The translations under genes were made by a program, and so were the position numbers. From Rheinheimera mesophila (GTDB lineage Bacteria; Pseudomonadota; Gammaproteobacteria; Enterobacterales; Alteromonadaceae): a stretch of DNA of 64,000 nucleotides. Location: contig NZ_LAVS01000008.1 in the NCBI RefSeq assembly GCF_000986865.1, positions 20,764-84,763 of the forward strand. The letters are read 5' to 3'. The notes under the pieces are model-generated. The model did not search any database. It had not been told where the DNA came from and saw only the letters and a program-made list of their open reading frames with translations. Shown piece by piece: positions 1-9,294 of the stretch; the first letter of the stretch is position 1, and each line of letters begins with the position of its first letter.

Positions 1-150
1 CAGGATCAACTGACAGTCAGCGAGCTGAAAGTAAAGATCACAGAGCTGAATCATAAAAATGCCTGGGCAGAAAGTATCAATATGGAGCTGTTGGCGAATG
101 TTCAGGTAGGCGACGCTGCCACCTTAATCAATGACAAGGAACAGCAGTAA
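1..150 (+). CDS. C-terminal end of a protein, possibly FlgN-like
   Basis: An open frame runs from base 1 to a TAA at 148-150, giving the last 49 residues of a protein that starts before the window. The tail is helical and polar (ends NDKEQQ), with leucine spacing compatible with a coiled coil. FlgN, the flagellar chaperone, is helical and has a similar LN-rich tail, and three FlgO-type flagellar lipoprotein genes lie just downstream on the other strand. That context is the main reason for the suggestion; the sequence itself is too short to prove it. Any other coiled-coil protein is possible. Confidence 0.4.
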   Translation, partial: QDQLTVSELKVKITELNHKNAWAESINMELLANVQVGDAATLINDKEQQ

Positions 151-249
151 CCGCAGAAAAACACGCAAGATTGTTTAATAAAGAACCTGTTGATTCAACT
201 GCAGTTCACAGCATTCATCCACTGTGCTAGTTTAACACCTGCAACAATT

Positions 250-324
250 CGCCTCATAGTTAAATGGATATAACGGCCCCCTCCTAAGGGGCAGTTACAG
301 GTTCGATTCCTGTTGGGGCGGCCA
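250..324 (+). tRNA. tRNA-Arg (anticodon CCT)
   Basis: A full cloverleaf can be drawn. The 7-bp acceptor stem pairs CGCCTCA with TGGGGCG (one G-T pair), the D stem is GTTA/TAAC, the anticodon stem GCCCC/GGGGC closes the loop CTCCTAA with anticodon CCT at 283-285, and the T arm is ACAGG-TTCGATT-CCTGT. The discriminator G and an encoded CCA end at 324. The body closely resembles E. coli tRNA-Arg(CCU). It lies between the partial plus-strand gene and the convergent FlgO-domain genes. I see no integrase or duplicated tRNA 3' end nearby, so it does not look like a used attachment site here. Confidence 0.96.
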
Positions 325-359
325 TTGAGCCACTGCGCCGTGTTGTGACCTTTAGCAGG

Positions 360-1271
360 TTACAGTTGTTGTAAAACCAAAGCAGGGATCAAGGTGCTGG
401 CAGAGCTAATCACCACGTTATCTCTGGTCGACACGACTCTGCTGGTAATTTGTAAACCACGGCGTGTTGGCGTCATAGTGCCGGTCAACACATAGTCCAT
501 CCCCTGGGGATTTCTGAGCTTTGATGTAGTGCGGGATAAAGACAAATCCCCCGTTGGCCCTACGGTAATATGTTTAGTGAGCTTGTATTCAATGACCGCA
601 GCTCCATAGCCGGGCAACACAGTACTCAACTCTTCAGCCAGTTGATTGCCTATTGCACTGGTTTGCTCAAGCTGAGAGTCAAAAAGCACAAAACTTGCCA
701 CTCCGACCTTCACACCTTGTAATTGTTGATTGCCTGCCAGTTTAAAAGCCAACTGAGCCACATAGTCACTCAAAGATTTACGACTTTGCTGAAATACAGC
801 AGCGCTTTGATAGGACTCTGGCTGCGCACCTGCCGCCGCCAATTCAGATGGCAAAGTTCTGCGCTTCATTTGTTTGATTGCTAAACCTGGAATAGGTTGG
901 CCGTTATTCACTGCGGCACTGTCCAATTGCGAACTTTGCTCAATACCCATGGCTGGTTCAGCTTCCTGATAAGGTTGAGTTAAACCAAACCATTCGGTAT
1001 CTCTGTTTTGTATCGTCGCACTTTGTGTTTCTGCAGTTTCAGAGGACGAACTGGTCTCGCAGCGGCAAAGCTCACCCGATGCAGTTACGGTCACAGAAGG
1101 CTCGGCAGAGCTCTGCTCAGAGGCGCTAGTGCTGTTAGTTGAAGCCGGTGGACTTGCAGCCATTTCACCTTGCTGCGCCGGGGAAGTCGCACAACCTGTC
1201 AACCACAGGACAGCAGTGGCCAGTAACACTTTGGTTGATACAGAGATCATAGCTGCATTCGATGAGTTCAT
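360..1271 (-). CDS. FlgO-domain outer-membrane lipoprotein
   Basis: This 303-residue protein begins with a lipoprotein signal ending in LTGC (Cys about residue 27), then a Ser/Thr/Gln-rich linker of about 130 residues, and a C-terminal FlgO-type domain (about 165-300) with the pattern GVASFVLFDS, ITVGPTGDLSLSR, YVLTGTM and SARVV-like strands. FlgO proteins are outer-membrane lipoproteins associated with the sheathed or polar flagellum of Vibrio and relatives. It is the last of three tandem genes with the same domain, 21 bp after the preceding one, so one operon is likely. The long low-complexity linker sets it apart from its neighbours. An internal ATG at residue 8 is an alternative start. 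The specific role among the paralogues is unknown. Confidence 0.8.
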   Translation of the reverse strand: MNSSNAAMISVSTKVLLATAVLWLTGCATSPAQQGEMAASPPASTNSTSASEQSSAEPSVTVTASGELCRCETSSSSETAETQSATIQNRDTEWFGLTQPYQEAEPAMGIEQSSQLDSAAVNNGQPIPGLAIKQMKRRTLPSELAAAGAQPESYQSAAVFQQSRKSLSDYVAQLAFKLAGNQQLQGVKVGVASFVLFDSQLEQTSAIGNQLAEELSTVLPGYGAAVIEYKLTKHITVGPTGDLSLSRTTSKLRNPQGMDYVLTGTMTPTRRGLQITSRVVSTRDNVVISSASTLIPALVLQQL

Positions 1272-1292
1272 AAAAAATCCAATCTTAAGGTA

Positions 1293-2033
1293 TTAAGGAG
1301 TTTCAGCAGCTTTGAGCTGCAGCAGAGGCGCACTCTGAGTAGCCTTTAAAGCCTGCACCACGTTTTGTGGAATAAAGGTCTGAGCCGTCGCCAACACCTT
1401 TTTATCGTTTACATTGATCATTCGGGCGTTCACTAAAACCCCACTTTGATGACGAACCAGAGTGCCTCCCAACACCACGCTGATGGGGTATTGTTGGGTC
1501 AGTTCCAGAAAATCACGGCTAAAGGTAAAATCGCCTGTAGGCGTGACCCGGATATAATCTGTGGTTTTAAAATCTGTCACCGCTATACCGAACTGGGTGG
1601 CTTCATGCATAAAGGCTTCAGACAGCTGATTCCCTAACAAATCGCCCTGCTGATAATCACCGTCCAAATAGACAAAACTGGTGACGCCAAGACTAAAAGT
1701 GGTGCTTAACACTTCAAGATTAGCGGCTAAATCGTGCATCATGCTTTGGACGTAGTGATTCACTGTCACCGCAGGCTCTGGTTTGTAGCTGGCCGGGTTC
1801 ATTCCGGCCATACGGGCATGCTGCGCCGTTGCACTGTCGTATGGACTGACAAACAATTGATCCGGCTCCATGGCAGAGCCGCCCTTGCTGTGAGTCACCC
1901 GGCCTTGTTGCAATTCGACCTTATTCGCCGGTACAACCGGCTTGCCCTGAGCATCAGTATCAATCAAAGGCGCACACCCAGCGGCACCAGTCGTTATGGC
2001 GCATACAACAACAAGCTGACGAAATGTGGTCAT
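1293..2033 (-). CDS. FlgO-domain outer-membrane lipoprotein
   Basis: A 246-residue lipoprotein with signal and lipobox AAGC (Cys20), a short linker, and a FlgO domain over about residues 90-230 (SFVYLDGDY, IRVTPTGDFTFSR, VVLGGTLVRH, GVLVNARMINV). The block matches the domain of the downstream paralogue strand by strand, so the two arose by duplication. A GGAG ribosome site lies 8 bases before the ATG, inside the 3' end of the upstream frameshifted paralogue. That overlap implies cotranscription and possibly coupled translation. It is probably anchored in the outer membrane and connected to the flagellum, by family; the precise partner is not visible here. Confidence 0.82.
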   Translation of the reverse strand: MTTFRQLVVVCAITTGAAGCAPLIDTDAQGKPVVPANKVELQQGRVTHSKGGSAMEPDQLFVSPYDSATAQHARMAGMNPASYKPEPAVTVNHYVQSMMHDLAANLEVLSTTFSLGVTSFVYLDGDYQQGDLLGNQLSEAFMHEATQFGIAVTDFKTTDYIRVTPTGDFTFSRDFLELTQQYPISVVLGGTLVRHQSGVLVNARMINVNDKKVLATAQTFIPQNVVQALKATQSAPLLQLKAAETP

Positions 2034-2036
2034 GGC

Positions 2037-2701
2037 TTAGGACTCCGAATTGCGATACAACTTATTATGGCGCAATTGCAACTGCTCGTTGGGCCATAAC
2101 ACAGCGACAGGAATAACACTGGAAGCAGCAGCAAGTACGCGCTGGCTTTTCAGGTCAATTAATTTGGCATTGACTGTGATATGCAGCTCCCCTTCGGTCG
2201 ATCTCCGGTAATCACATAACGGGCCTGTTGATTCTGAGCTAACTGAGTTACATCACGGCCTAATGAGTTCTCAAAGCCTGAGTGCACCAGCACAGCCTCA
2301 TTTAAGCGGATCTCGCTGACTTGATAGCCTAATTGCGTCGCGACAGTCTGCATACTCTCCTGTAACTGCAATGAGGCATTGTAACTGGAGTGTCGGCTGC
2401 TGTCCGGCGCCATCAGTTGCACGTCAGTAAAGGTGGTCACTGCAATAGCCCCGGATTCCAACGGCTGCAGTTTATAAAATAATTGATCCGCTAAACGCTC
2501 GGTGTAATACAACAAAGGCGGATGCTGCTCTTGTTGTGAGAGCTCCGCTGGCTCGGCAACTTCTTGCCCTTGCGGCAAAAAGCTGCAGCTGCACAACAGC
2601 AGAACTGTGATAATTAATCCGACTATCCGCACTCTGGCCCCCGATGTCGCTGTCGCTTGATGATCTCTGTTGGATCTACAGCAAAATTGGTGCCAGATCA
2701 T
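2037..2701 (-). pseudogene. third FlgO-domain lipoprotein gene, frameshifted
   Basis: The open frame gives a lipoprotein (VLLLCSC lipobox) with most of a FlgO domain, but after YVITGDRPKG it runs into an unrelated 9-residue tail and stops at 2159. Shifting frame at the run of four G (plus-strand CCCC at 2189-2192) restores the family ending: ELHITVNAKLIDL and then SVIPVAVL, stopping with TAA at 2037-2039, only 3 bp before the next gene. One missing G explains everything. The start is uncertain: ATG at 2701 adds an odd basic leader, while GTG at 2632 gives a normal lipoprotein signal (RIVGLIITVLLLCSC). It may be a real pseudogene, a phase-variable tract or a sequencing error. Confidence 0.8.
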
Positions 2702-2763
2702 TTTGACGGTTTTTACCTTGAAGTGGACGCAGTCCAGCCAGTGCGCTGCGCCCGATTTCGGTG

Positions 2764-3597
2764 TTAGATGGCGATGGGTGCTTTGATCGCCGGATGAGCC
2801 ACATAATTGACCAGCTCAAAATCTTCGAACCGGAAGCCAAAAATATCTTTAATGGCAGGATTTAGCTTCATCTGTGGTAAGGGGTGTGGCGTGCGGCTTA
2901 GCTGCTCTTTTACCTGATCCAGGTGATTGCTGTACAAATGCGCATCACCAAAGGTATGCACAAAATCGCCGGGCGTTAAATCGCACACCTGTGCCACCAT
3001 CATGGTCAGGAGGGCATAACTTGCGATATTAAATGGCACCCCAAGGAAAACGTCCGCACTGCGCTGATACAACTGGCAGGATAATCTGCCGTCGTGCACA
3101 TAAAACTGAAACAAGGTATGGCAAGGTGGCAAGGCCTGTTTGCCCATAGCCGCGTTGTCTTTTGGACTGAAGCGGGTATCAGGCAATACTGCAGGATTCC
3201 AGCCGCTGACAATTAAACGCCGTGAATCAGGGTTGGTTTTGATGTCATGAATCAACTGACTGATTTGGTCAATCACCCGGCCATCCGGCGTCTGCCAGCT
3301 ACGCCACTGCGCACCATAAACCGGGCCTAAATCGCCCTGCTCCGTCGCCCATTCATCCCAAATCGTGACTTTATTGTCGGTCAGATACTGAATATTGGTG
3401 TCGCCTTTGAGGAACCACAACAGCTCATGAATAATAGAGCGCAGATGACACTTTTTAGTCGTCACCAGCGGGAAGCCCTGACTTAAGTCAAAACGCATCT
3501 GATAACCAAACACACTGAGAGTACCTGTGCCGGTGCGATCTGATTTTTTATGACCATGTTCCAGCACATGGCGCATCAAGTCTAAATACTGCTTCAT
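2764..3597 (-). CDS. thyA: thymidylate synthase
   Basis: Converts dUMP to dTMP using 5,10-methylenetetrahydrofolate, the only de novo source of thymidylate in most gammaproteobacteria. The 277 residues cover the whole enzyme: N-terminal [11 protein letters not shown] phosphate-binding stretch, WDEW, the catalytic Cys159 in [28 protein letters not shown] and the conserved HTFGDAHLY. It is slightly longer than the 264-residue E. coli enzyme because of an insertion before the active-site loop (around [13 protein letters not shown]), as in some relatives. Its ATG overlaps the lgt stop by 4 bases (ATGA), so the two are translationally coupled. The order rppH-ptsP-lgt-thyA matches E. coli. Confidence 0.97.
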   Translation of the reverse strand: MKQYLDLMRHVLEHGHKKSDRTGTGTLSVFGYQMRFDLSQGFPLVTTKKCHLRSIIHELLWFLKGDTNIQYLTDNKVTIWDEWATEQGDLGPVYGAQWRSWQTPDGRVIDQISQLIHDIKTNPDSRRLIVSGWNPAVLPDTRFSPKDNAAMGKQALPPCHTLFQFYVHDGRLSCQLYQRSADVFLGVPFNIASYALLTMMVAQVCDLTPGDFVHTFGDAHLYSNHLDQVKEQLSRTPHPLPQMKLNPAIKDIFGFRFEDFELVNYVAHPAIKAPIAI

Positions 3598-4424
3598 GCT
3601 TTACTCTCTTTCTGCACTGGGTTTTTCCGACTTTTGTTCTGACGAATATAGCCCCAACTCATCAGCCCTACGCCTGCAACTATCATCGGCACACAGAGCC
3701 ACTGCCCCATCGACATGCCCAAAGACAACAGGCCTAAGTGTGCATCGGGCTCACGGAAGAATTCGATAATAAAACGCGCTGTGCCGTACCCCAGCAGGAA
3801 TAAACCAGCGACATTACCTGCGGGTGGATTCTTGCCTTTGTACCACTGCAATAAAATAAACAGAATGATACCTTCACCTAACAGTTCATATAACTGAGAC
3901 GGATGGCGCGGTAACATGCCAGCGTTTGGAAATAACACCGCCCATGGCACGTCCGTTGTACGCCCCCACAACTCACCGTTAATAAAGTTACCTAAACGAC
4001 CAAAAGCTAAACCCAAAGGTAGCAGCGGCACGACAAAATCACCCAGTGCCAGATAAGACTTTTTATTGCGCCAGGCGAACCACGCCATCGCAGCCATTAC
4101 CCCAAGCACACCACCGTGGAACGACATACCGCCTTCCCAGGTACGGAATAAATACAGCGGATCGGCGATAAAATTATTGAAACTATAAAACAGCACATAA
4201 CCGACACGGCCACCGACAATCACGCCTAAAAAACCCAGGAACAGCAAGTCACTGACCTGATCCCGGGTCCAGCCAGAACCGGGTTTGTCGGCTTGCCGGT
4301 TGGCCAGCCAGTTGGCCAGTAAAAAGGCAATCACATACATCAGACCGTACCAGCGTACAGCGACAGGCCCTATGCTGAAGATCACCGGGTCAATTTGCGG
4401 GAATAAAAAATAAGAATCCGACAT
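3594..4424 (-). CDS. lgt: prolipoprotein diacylglyceryl transferase
   Basis: Inner-membrane enzyme that transfers diacylglycerol from phosphatidylglycerol to the lipobox cysteine, the first step of lipoprotein maturation. Seven hydrophobic segments are visible in 276 residues. The family signature [14 protein letters not shown] and the essential-histidine stretch [11 protein letters not shown] are intact, and the C-terminus is basic ([16 protein letters not shown]), as expected for a cytoplasmic tail. It lies between ptsP (76-bp gap) and thyA (4-bp overlap). The several lipoproteins in this window (FlgO-type, lipocalin, binding proteins) would be its substrates. Confidence 0.97.
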   Translation of the reverse strand: MSDSYFLFPQIDPVIFSIGPVAVRWYGLMYVIAFLLANWLANRQADKPGSGWTRDQVSDLLFLGFLGVIVGGRVGYVLFYSFNNFIADPLYLFRTWEGGMSFHGGVLGVMAAMAWFAWRNKKSYLALGDFVVPLLPLGLAFGRLGNFINGELWGRTTDVPWAVLFPNAGMLPRHPSQLYELLGEGIILFILLQWYKGKNPPAGNVAGLFLLGYGTARFIIEFFREPDAHLGLLSLGMSMGQWLCVPMIVAGVGLMSWGYIRQNKSRKNPVQKESKA

Positions 4425-4500
4425 GAACTATCCTGTAGAAAATTAGAAGTCAGCCTGAACAGAACCATGGTTCAGACTGCATAACGGCGCTGTATTGTAA

Positions 4501-6768
4501 CTAAGCACGCAATTGGTTCAACAGCTGTTTTTGATCAAGGAAACGTTGTACCTGCAGACGAACCTGTTTAGGTGACTGGCAGGCCAGAATTTCCGGCAGC
4601 AGCAATTGCAGCTCCGACAGATGAACTCTGCGCAATAACCATTTAATTTTCGCCAGGTTACTGCTGTTCATACTGAATTTGTCATACCCCATAGCCGCTA
4701 AAATCAATACACCAGCAGGTTCACCTGCCAGCTCGCCACAAATACTCATAGGCAACTGCAAGCCCTGCGCCTGCAAGGACATCTGGTGCAAGGCACGCAG
4801 TACCGCCGGATGCATGGCATCATACAAACCTGCAACTCTTGGGTTGTTGCGATCAACCGCCAATAAATACTGAGTTAAATCGTTAGTACCGACTGAGCAG
4901 AAATCAATTTTACGCGCTAATTCAGGCAACTGGTACATAATGGATGGCACTTCGATCATCACGCCAACTTTGGCTTTAGGCAACTGCACTTCAGTGCCGG
5001 CTAATTCATCCGTCAGCTCAAAAGTGGCTTGTTTAATTAACCGCAGTGATTCATCCACTTCGGCCAAATCCGAGATCATCGGCAGTAGTATATGTAAATT
5101 GCCCTGGCCTATATTGGCTTTGAGCATAGCGCGGATTTGTACCAGGAAAATCTCCGGATGATCCAAAGTTAACCTTATACCGCGCCAGCCTAAAAAGGGG
5201 TTTTCTTCGATAATACTGAAATAGGGCAGCGCTTTATCGCCGCCAACATCCAATGTACGCATCACCACGGCTTTGGTCGGGTGTGAAGCCAGCACTTTTT
5301 TGTACAGCTCGATTTGCTCCGCTTCGGTGGGGAAGCGGTTTCGCATAATAAAAGGGAATTCGGTACGGTATAAGCCTATACCGTCTGTATAAGACGGCTG
5401 CGCACTTTCCAGCTCTATCGCCAGACCCGCATTGACCATCAAACTAAAAGGCACACCACAAGCGCTTTGCGCATTTAAATGCATCTCAGACTGATAACGG
5501 GCACTGAGCTGGGCATCTTCACTGATCAGGGCCTGATATTCCGCCAGAATAGGCTCGGCTGGAGCCACTAATATCTGCCCCCGATAACCATCGACAATCA
5601 AACGCTGACTTTGCCAATGAAACAGCGGCAACTCGTCCAACCCCATCACAGCCGGAATACCCAAAGCGCGCGCCATAATAGCGGCGTGGGAGTTGACTGA
5701 GCCTTTCAGGGATACAATAGCGACCAGTTGAGCCCGCGGAATTTCAGCCAACATAGTGGCGGTAACGTTATCGGCCACTAACACGACTTTTTCCGGTAAT
5801 TTATGATGACGCTGTTCAGTATCGAGCAAATGATTCAGTACTCTCTGGCCTAAATCACGGATATCTGTGCCACGCTCCCGTAAATAAGGATCGTCCATAT
5901 CATCAAACTGGCGGGCAAATTTCTCTACGACACGTTTTAATGCGCTTTTGGCACACCAGCCTTCGTGGATTTGCTTTTCAATTTCGTTGCCAAGGCTGGC
6001 TGCGTCTAACAACTGATGGTAAACATCAAAAATCGCCAAAGCATCCGGCGGCAAATGCCCGGCCATCCTTTCGGCTAAACGGTTAAATTCGGCTTTGGTA
6101 ATTTTGACGGCTTTGTAAAAACGCGACAGCTCTTTTTCCGGATCGTCGACTTTTTTCAGCGATATCGCATCAAAGTCACTGGAGGGCTCCAGCACAAAAC
6201 CTTCACCAATTGCGATGCCCGGCGCACCGGGTAAACCTTGAAGCTGCCCGGTATTTTTTTGTTGTTTTGAATTCTGACTGGCGGCCTGACGCATTTCGGC
6301 GTTGACTAACACAGAAGCCAGTTGCACTCCCAATGTCACCAGAAAAGACTCTTCGTCTTCACTGAACACTCTGGATTCGCCCTGCTGGATGGTTAAAACA
6401 CCAAGCACTTTACGATGATGAATAATAGGACAGCCTAAAAAAGCCGAAAAGCGGTCTTCACTCACTTCTGGAGTGACTTTAAAGCGCGGGTGCAGATGAG
6501 CCTGAGCCAGGTTAATCGGCTCTTCACGTTGCCCAACCCAACCAATTAATCCCTCAGAGAACCCAATAGCCACCTGACCGACGGCTTCAGGATTTAAGCC
6601 ATCTGTAGCCATCAGCATAAAATGCTGTTGTTCATAGTCAGCTAAATACACTGAACAACATTCTGTTTTCAGTGCATTTTTTACATTCGAGACTAAGCCA
6701 GCCAATGCGTTATTCAGTACCGGCTCTTGCGCCACATCCTGCACTATGCGCCTTAACTGGCTCAGCAT
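4501..6768 (-). CDS. ptsP: phosphoenolpyruvate-protein phosphotransferase PtsP (EI-Ntr)
   Basis: First enzyme of the nitrogen phosphotransferase chain: autophosphorylates from PEP and passes phosphate to NPr. The 755-residue protein has an N-terminal GAF domain (about 1-165), which senses glutamine in the E. coli enzyme, then the PEP-utiliser domains. His361 in GSVNSHAAIMARALGIP is the phosphorylated residue; DVGGDKALPYF, GWRGIRLTLD, EVPSIM and SICGELAG form the PEP-binding barrel. The length and layout fit E. coli PtsP (748 residues), not PtsI (575). It starts 2 bp after the rppH stop, so the two are one transcript. Confidence 0.96.
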   Translation of the reverse strand: MLSQLRRIVQDVAQEPVLNNALAGLVSNVKNALKTECCSVYLADYEQQHFMLMATDGLNPEAVGQVAIGFSEGLIGWVGQREEPINLAQAHLHPRFKVTPEVSEDRFSAFLGCPIIHHRKVLGVLTIQQGESRVFSEDEESFLVTLGVQLASVLVNAEMRQAASQNSKQQKNTGQLQGLPGAPGIAIGEGFVLEPSSDFDAISLKKVDDPEKELSRFYKAVKITKAEFNRLAERMAGHLPPDALAIFDVYHQLLDAASLGNEIEKQIHEGWCAKSALKRVVEKFARQFDDMDDPYLRERGTDIRDLGQRVLNHLLDTEQRHHKLPEKVVLVADNVTATMLAEIPRAQLVAIVSLKGSVNSHAAIMARALGIPAVMGLDELPLFHWQSQRLIVDGYRGQILVAPAEPILAEYQALISEDAQLSARYQSEMHLNAQSACGVPFSLMVNAGLAIELESAQPSYTDGIGLYRTEFPFIMRNRFPTEAEQIELYKKVLASHPTKAVVMRTLDVGGDKALPYFSIIEENPFLGWRGIRLTLDHPEIFLVQIRAMLKANIGQGNLHILLPMISDLAEVDESLRLIKQATFELTDELAGTEVQLPKAKVGVMIEVPSIMYQLPELARKIDFCSVGTNDLTQYLLAVDRNNPRVAGLYDAMHPAVLRALHQMSLQAQGLQLPMSICGELAGEPAGVLILAAMGYDKFSMNSSNLAKIKWLLRRVHLSELQLLLPEILACQSPKQVRLQVQRFLDQKQLLNQLRA

Positions 6769-6770
6769 TC

Positions 6771-7289
6771 TTAACCCCTTCTGATTAACTTGTCATTTTT
6801 TCCATCTCTACGAAGATACGGCAATGCAATAGGGGCAAACTCCTTCATTACCTTGCGGTACACTTCCCGCTTAAAGGCAACGACCTGACGCACCGGATAC
6901 CAATAACTGACCCAACGCCAGTCATCAAACTCCGGATGCGAAGTTTTTAACAGATTTACGTCTTCATCCTTACAGGTCAGGCGCAGCAAAAACCATTTTT
7001 GCTTTTGCCCTATACACACCGGATTACTGTCCCGCCGGATTAAACGCTTGGGTAACTTGTACCTCAGCCAGTGTTTAGTGACCGCAATAATTTCTACGTC
7101 TTGCGGCTGTAAACCAACTTCTTCGTTTAACTCGCGATACATGGCCTGCTCTGGGGTTTCCCCATCGTCAATGCCACCCTGTGGGTACTGCCAGGAATGC
7201 TGACCGTATCTCCTTGCCCAAAACACCTGTCCCTGGTGGTTGTATATTACAATGCCGACGTTGGCTCTAAAGCCTTCAGCGTCGATCAC
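6771..7289 (-). CDS. rppH: RNA pyrophosphohydrolase
   Basis: Nudix hydrolase that strips pyrophosphate from 5'-triphosphate mRNA ends and so triggers RNase E-dependent decay. The Nudix box spans about residues 38-60 (GGIDDGE, then REL and EEVGL), in the family spacing GX5EX7REUXEEXGU. The N-terminus ([13 protein letters not shown]) matches E. coli RppH and, as there, uses a GTG start; AGAGG lies a few bases upstream. Length 172 residues is typical. It heads the rppH-ptsP-lgt-thyA block. Confidence 0.96.
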   Translation of the reverse strand: MIDAEGFRANVGIVIYNHQGQVFWARRYGQHSWQYPQGGIDDGETPEQAMYRELNEEVGLQPQDVEIIAVTKHWLRYKLPKRLIRRDSNPVCIGQKQKWFLLRLTCKDEDVNLLKTSHPEFDDWRWVSYWYPVRQVVAFKREVYRKVMKEFAPIALPYLRRDGKNDKLIRRG

Positions 7290-7373
7290 AAAAACCTCTA
7301 GCTTAGTTACAGCTGTTGTTTCATCGATTCTTTCATAAAGTCACGACTTCGGCAAATTGTATTTTCTACAGAG

Positions 7374-7579
7374 TTATCCACAATTTAGGTGACTAATTAG
7401 CGAGCACTGTGAACTTCTACACAGGCTCTGTATATAAAGCTGTGTATAAGGATGTTTTTATTCTTGAATAACTCCTAAACGCTGGAATAACACTCAAACA
7501 ACAGTCAAAAAATACTGATAAAAAACATAAGGTTAGCCACTAAAGCCTGCTATTTAAGCAGTGTTACAACTGTGTATAA
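7374..7579. promoter_or_regulatory. cluster of three DnaA-box-like sites between rppH and mutH
   Basis: In the AT-rich rppH-mutH gap three 9-mers fit TTATNCACA exactly: TTATCCACA at 7374-7382 on the plus strand, and the reverse complement TGTGTATAA at 7441-7449 and 7571-7579. Gene starts on both sides diverge, so the sites lie in a shared promoter region. DnaA is known to act as a transcription factor at such boxes; whether it binds here is inference. The third copy is about 90 bp inside the gap from the mutH start I prefer. Confidence 0.5.
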
Positions 7580-7670
7580 CTCGCTTTGTTTGCTTTTTGA
7601 GCAGCAAATAAAAGTAAAAAATGGTAATGTTTTGAAAGACCTGAATCCTTGCTCTGTTGATGATGCATTT

Positions 7671-8339
7671 ATGAGCCTGCCCCCAAAAAACATCGAAGAA
7701 CTAACTGAACGTTGTAGCCGGATCGCCGGGCTAACCTTAGGTCAGTTAGCAGAGCAATGGCAACTGCAACTGCCCGCCAATCTGCAACGTGAAAAAGGTA
7801 TGGTAGGGCAATTACTGGAGTTAGTGCTGGGTGCCAGCAGTGGCAGTAAAGCTGAACCTGACTTCCCACATTTAGGCATTGAACTGAAAACCCTGCCTGT
7901 GGACAGCTTGGGTAAACCGCTGGAGAGCACCTATGTCTGTGTGGCACCTTTGACTGACGTATCAGGTTTACGCTGGCAAGATTCATGGGTCTGTCGCAAA
8001 CTCAGTAAGGTGTTGTTTGTACCTGTGCTGGCGGAGCGCGGGATCCCTTTACCAGAGCGCCAGATAGGCACAGCTTTTTTGTGGAGTCCTGATGCACAAC
8101 AGCAGGCGCTGTTGCAACAGGACTGGGAAGAGCTGATGGAGCTGATTGTGTTAGGTGGCATTGACCGCATTAAGGGAGCACATGGCAAAGTGCTGCAACT
8201 GCGGCCTAAAGCGGCCAATAGCAGAGCTTTAACTGCTGCTATTGGCGCTGATGGAGAGCCTATTCAAACGCTGCCCAGAGGATTTTATTTAAAGGCCAGT
8301 TTTACCGCATCGTTGCTGGCCCGCCAGTTTGGTGATTAG
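7671..8339 (+). CDS. mutH: DNA mismatch repair endonuclease MutH
   Basis: Nicks the unmethylated strand at hemimethylated GATC after MutS/MutL activation. The catalytic residues are present: Asp64 in PDFPHLGIELKT with Glu71 and Lys73 of the ELK motif, followed by the DSLGKPLESTYVCVAPL and LPRGFYLK stretches. I chose the ATG at 7671 (222 residues; E. coli 229) because similarity begins at the PPKNIEEL segment; the frame stays open upstream to a GTG at 7572 but that extension is unlike MutH. No strong ribosome site precedes either. It is divergent from rppH and overlaps the next, convergent gene by 4 bp at the stop codons. Confidence 0.95.
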   Translation: MSLPPKNIEELTERCSRIAGLTLGQLAEQWQLQLPANLQREKGMVGQLLELVLGASSGSKAEPDFPHLGIELKTLPVDSLGKPLESTYVCVAPLTDVSGLRWQDSWVCRKLSKVLFVPVLAERGIPLPERQIGTAFLWSPDAQQQALLQQDWEELMELIVLGGIDRIKGAHGKVLQLRPKAANSRALTAAIGADGEPIQTLPRGFYLKASFTASLLARQFGD

Positions 8340-9178
8340 CCCTGATATTTACTTAACAGTTGCTGATAATCGCCACTATCTTTTAGCTGCTGCAAAGCCT
8401 GATTAAAAGAGCTGACCTGCTCCGGCTGTACTGTGGATTTACTGAACATGACATAAATAGGGGTTTCTTCCAGCTTGATGCTGTGCGGCTCAATCTGCTG
8501 CTCCAGTCCTTTGCGACGGATAATAGCAGCACCGACAAAACTGTCCTCTAATACGGCATCCACCTGCTCGTCCAGTAATACTGCAATATTTTGTTCACTC
8601 ATGGTCGATTCAACAAAGTGCGGGCGCATCTGCTCATCGCTGTACAAGGCGGTAATTTGTTCACCGTAATAATAGTCGCTGATCAGGCCCACCTTGTGCT
8701 TAGCGGCGACCATTTCTGCAACTGAAGCAAAGTTGAATTTACCCGCATCATCTTTGCGGACAAATAACTGAAACTGTTCGGCACGGTAAGGTTCCGAAAA
8801 CAACGCAAATTGTTCACGGGCTGGCGTTTTGGATGCTCCCAGTAGCACATCCAACTGCCCTTGCCTGAACTGCCCTAATAACTCTTGCCAGGTGCCATGT
8901 TGTAACACCAGCGTACAGTTCATTCGTCCTGCAACGGCCTGCATGATCTCAATATCCAGTCCGCTGGCTTGTTGTTCAAGCCCAACATATTGGTAAGGTT
9001 CCCAGGATTCAAACCCCAGCTTTAGCTGACAAGGCGCAACTTTGGGTTCAGAGCTGGTTTCTGCCACTTTCGTGACAGCTTCAGCAGGAGGAACGGCAGG
9101 ACTTTGAGTTTCAGCAGGTTTACAGCCAGACAACAGCAGACAAACTACAGCGCTGCATAGAAGGTAGTGAACGTTCAT
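8336..9178 (-). CDS. periplasmic solute-binding lipoprotein (SBP_bac_3 type)
   Basis: A 280-residue lipoprotein (LLLSGC lipobox, Cys19) with a Pro/Ala/Glu linker and a type-II periplasmic binding fold of the amino-acid-binding family: LKLGFESWEPYQY, SGLDIEIMQAVAGRM, LDVLLGASKTPAREQFALFSEPY and VDAVLEDS. No ABC permease or ATPase gene is nearby, so it is an orphan. It could feed a distant transporter or act as a sensor; the ligand cannot be read from the sequence. Its stop overlaps the mutH stop by 4 bp on the opposite strand. Confidence 0.8.
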   Translation of the reverse strand: MNVHYLLCSAVVCLLLSGCKPAETQSPAVPPAEAVTKVAETSSEPKVAPCQLKLGFESWEPYQYVGLEQQASGLDIEIMQAVAGRMNCTLVLQHGTWQELLGQFRQGQLDVLLGASKTPAREQFALFSEPYRAEQFQLFVRKDDAGKFNFASVAEMVAAKHKVGLISDYYYGEQITALYSDEQMRPHFVESTMSEQNIAVLLDEQVDAVLEDSFVGAAIIRRKGLEQQIEPHSIKLEETPIYVMFSKSTVQPEQVSSFNQALQQLKDSGDYQQLLSKYQG

Positions 9179-9268
9179 AAGCGGCCTCGTTATTTTTTAG
9201 TGTCTATCCGCTTTGAGCTTAGTGCATCAGGGCAATTTTTCCTCTTACATCAGATACTTTTTCAATGA

Positions 9269-9290
9269 GGTCAGAGTCAAGACTCTGACC
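9269..9290 (-). terminator. terminator-like hairpin after dbpA
   Basis: A perfect 10-bp stem GGTCAGAGTC/GACTCTGACC with a 2-base loop lies 5 bp past the dbpA stop. There is no U-tract, so it may act as an RNA-stabilising hairpin or need Rho. A closely similar hairpin follows tpx at 17041. Confidence 0.5.
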
Positions 9291-9294
9291 CTGT

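Noticed and set aside
250..324. tRNA-Arg as an attachment site of an integrated element
   Set aside because: No integrase, no repeat of the tRNA 3' end and no foreign block next to it.
7572..7670. Longer mutH start at GTG 7572
   Set aside because: The 33 extra residues do not resemble MutH and the GTG lies inside a DnaA-box-like sequence; similarity begins at ATG 7671.
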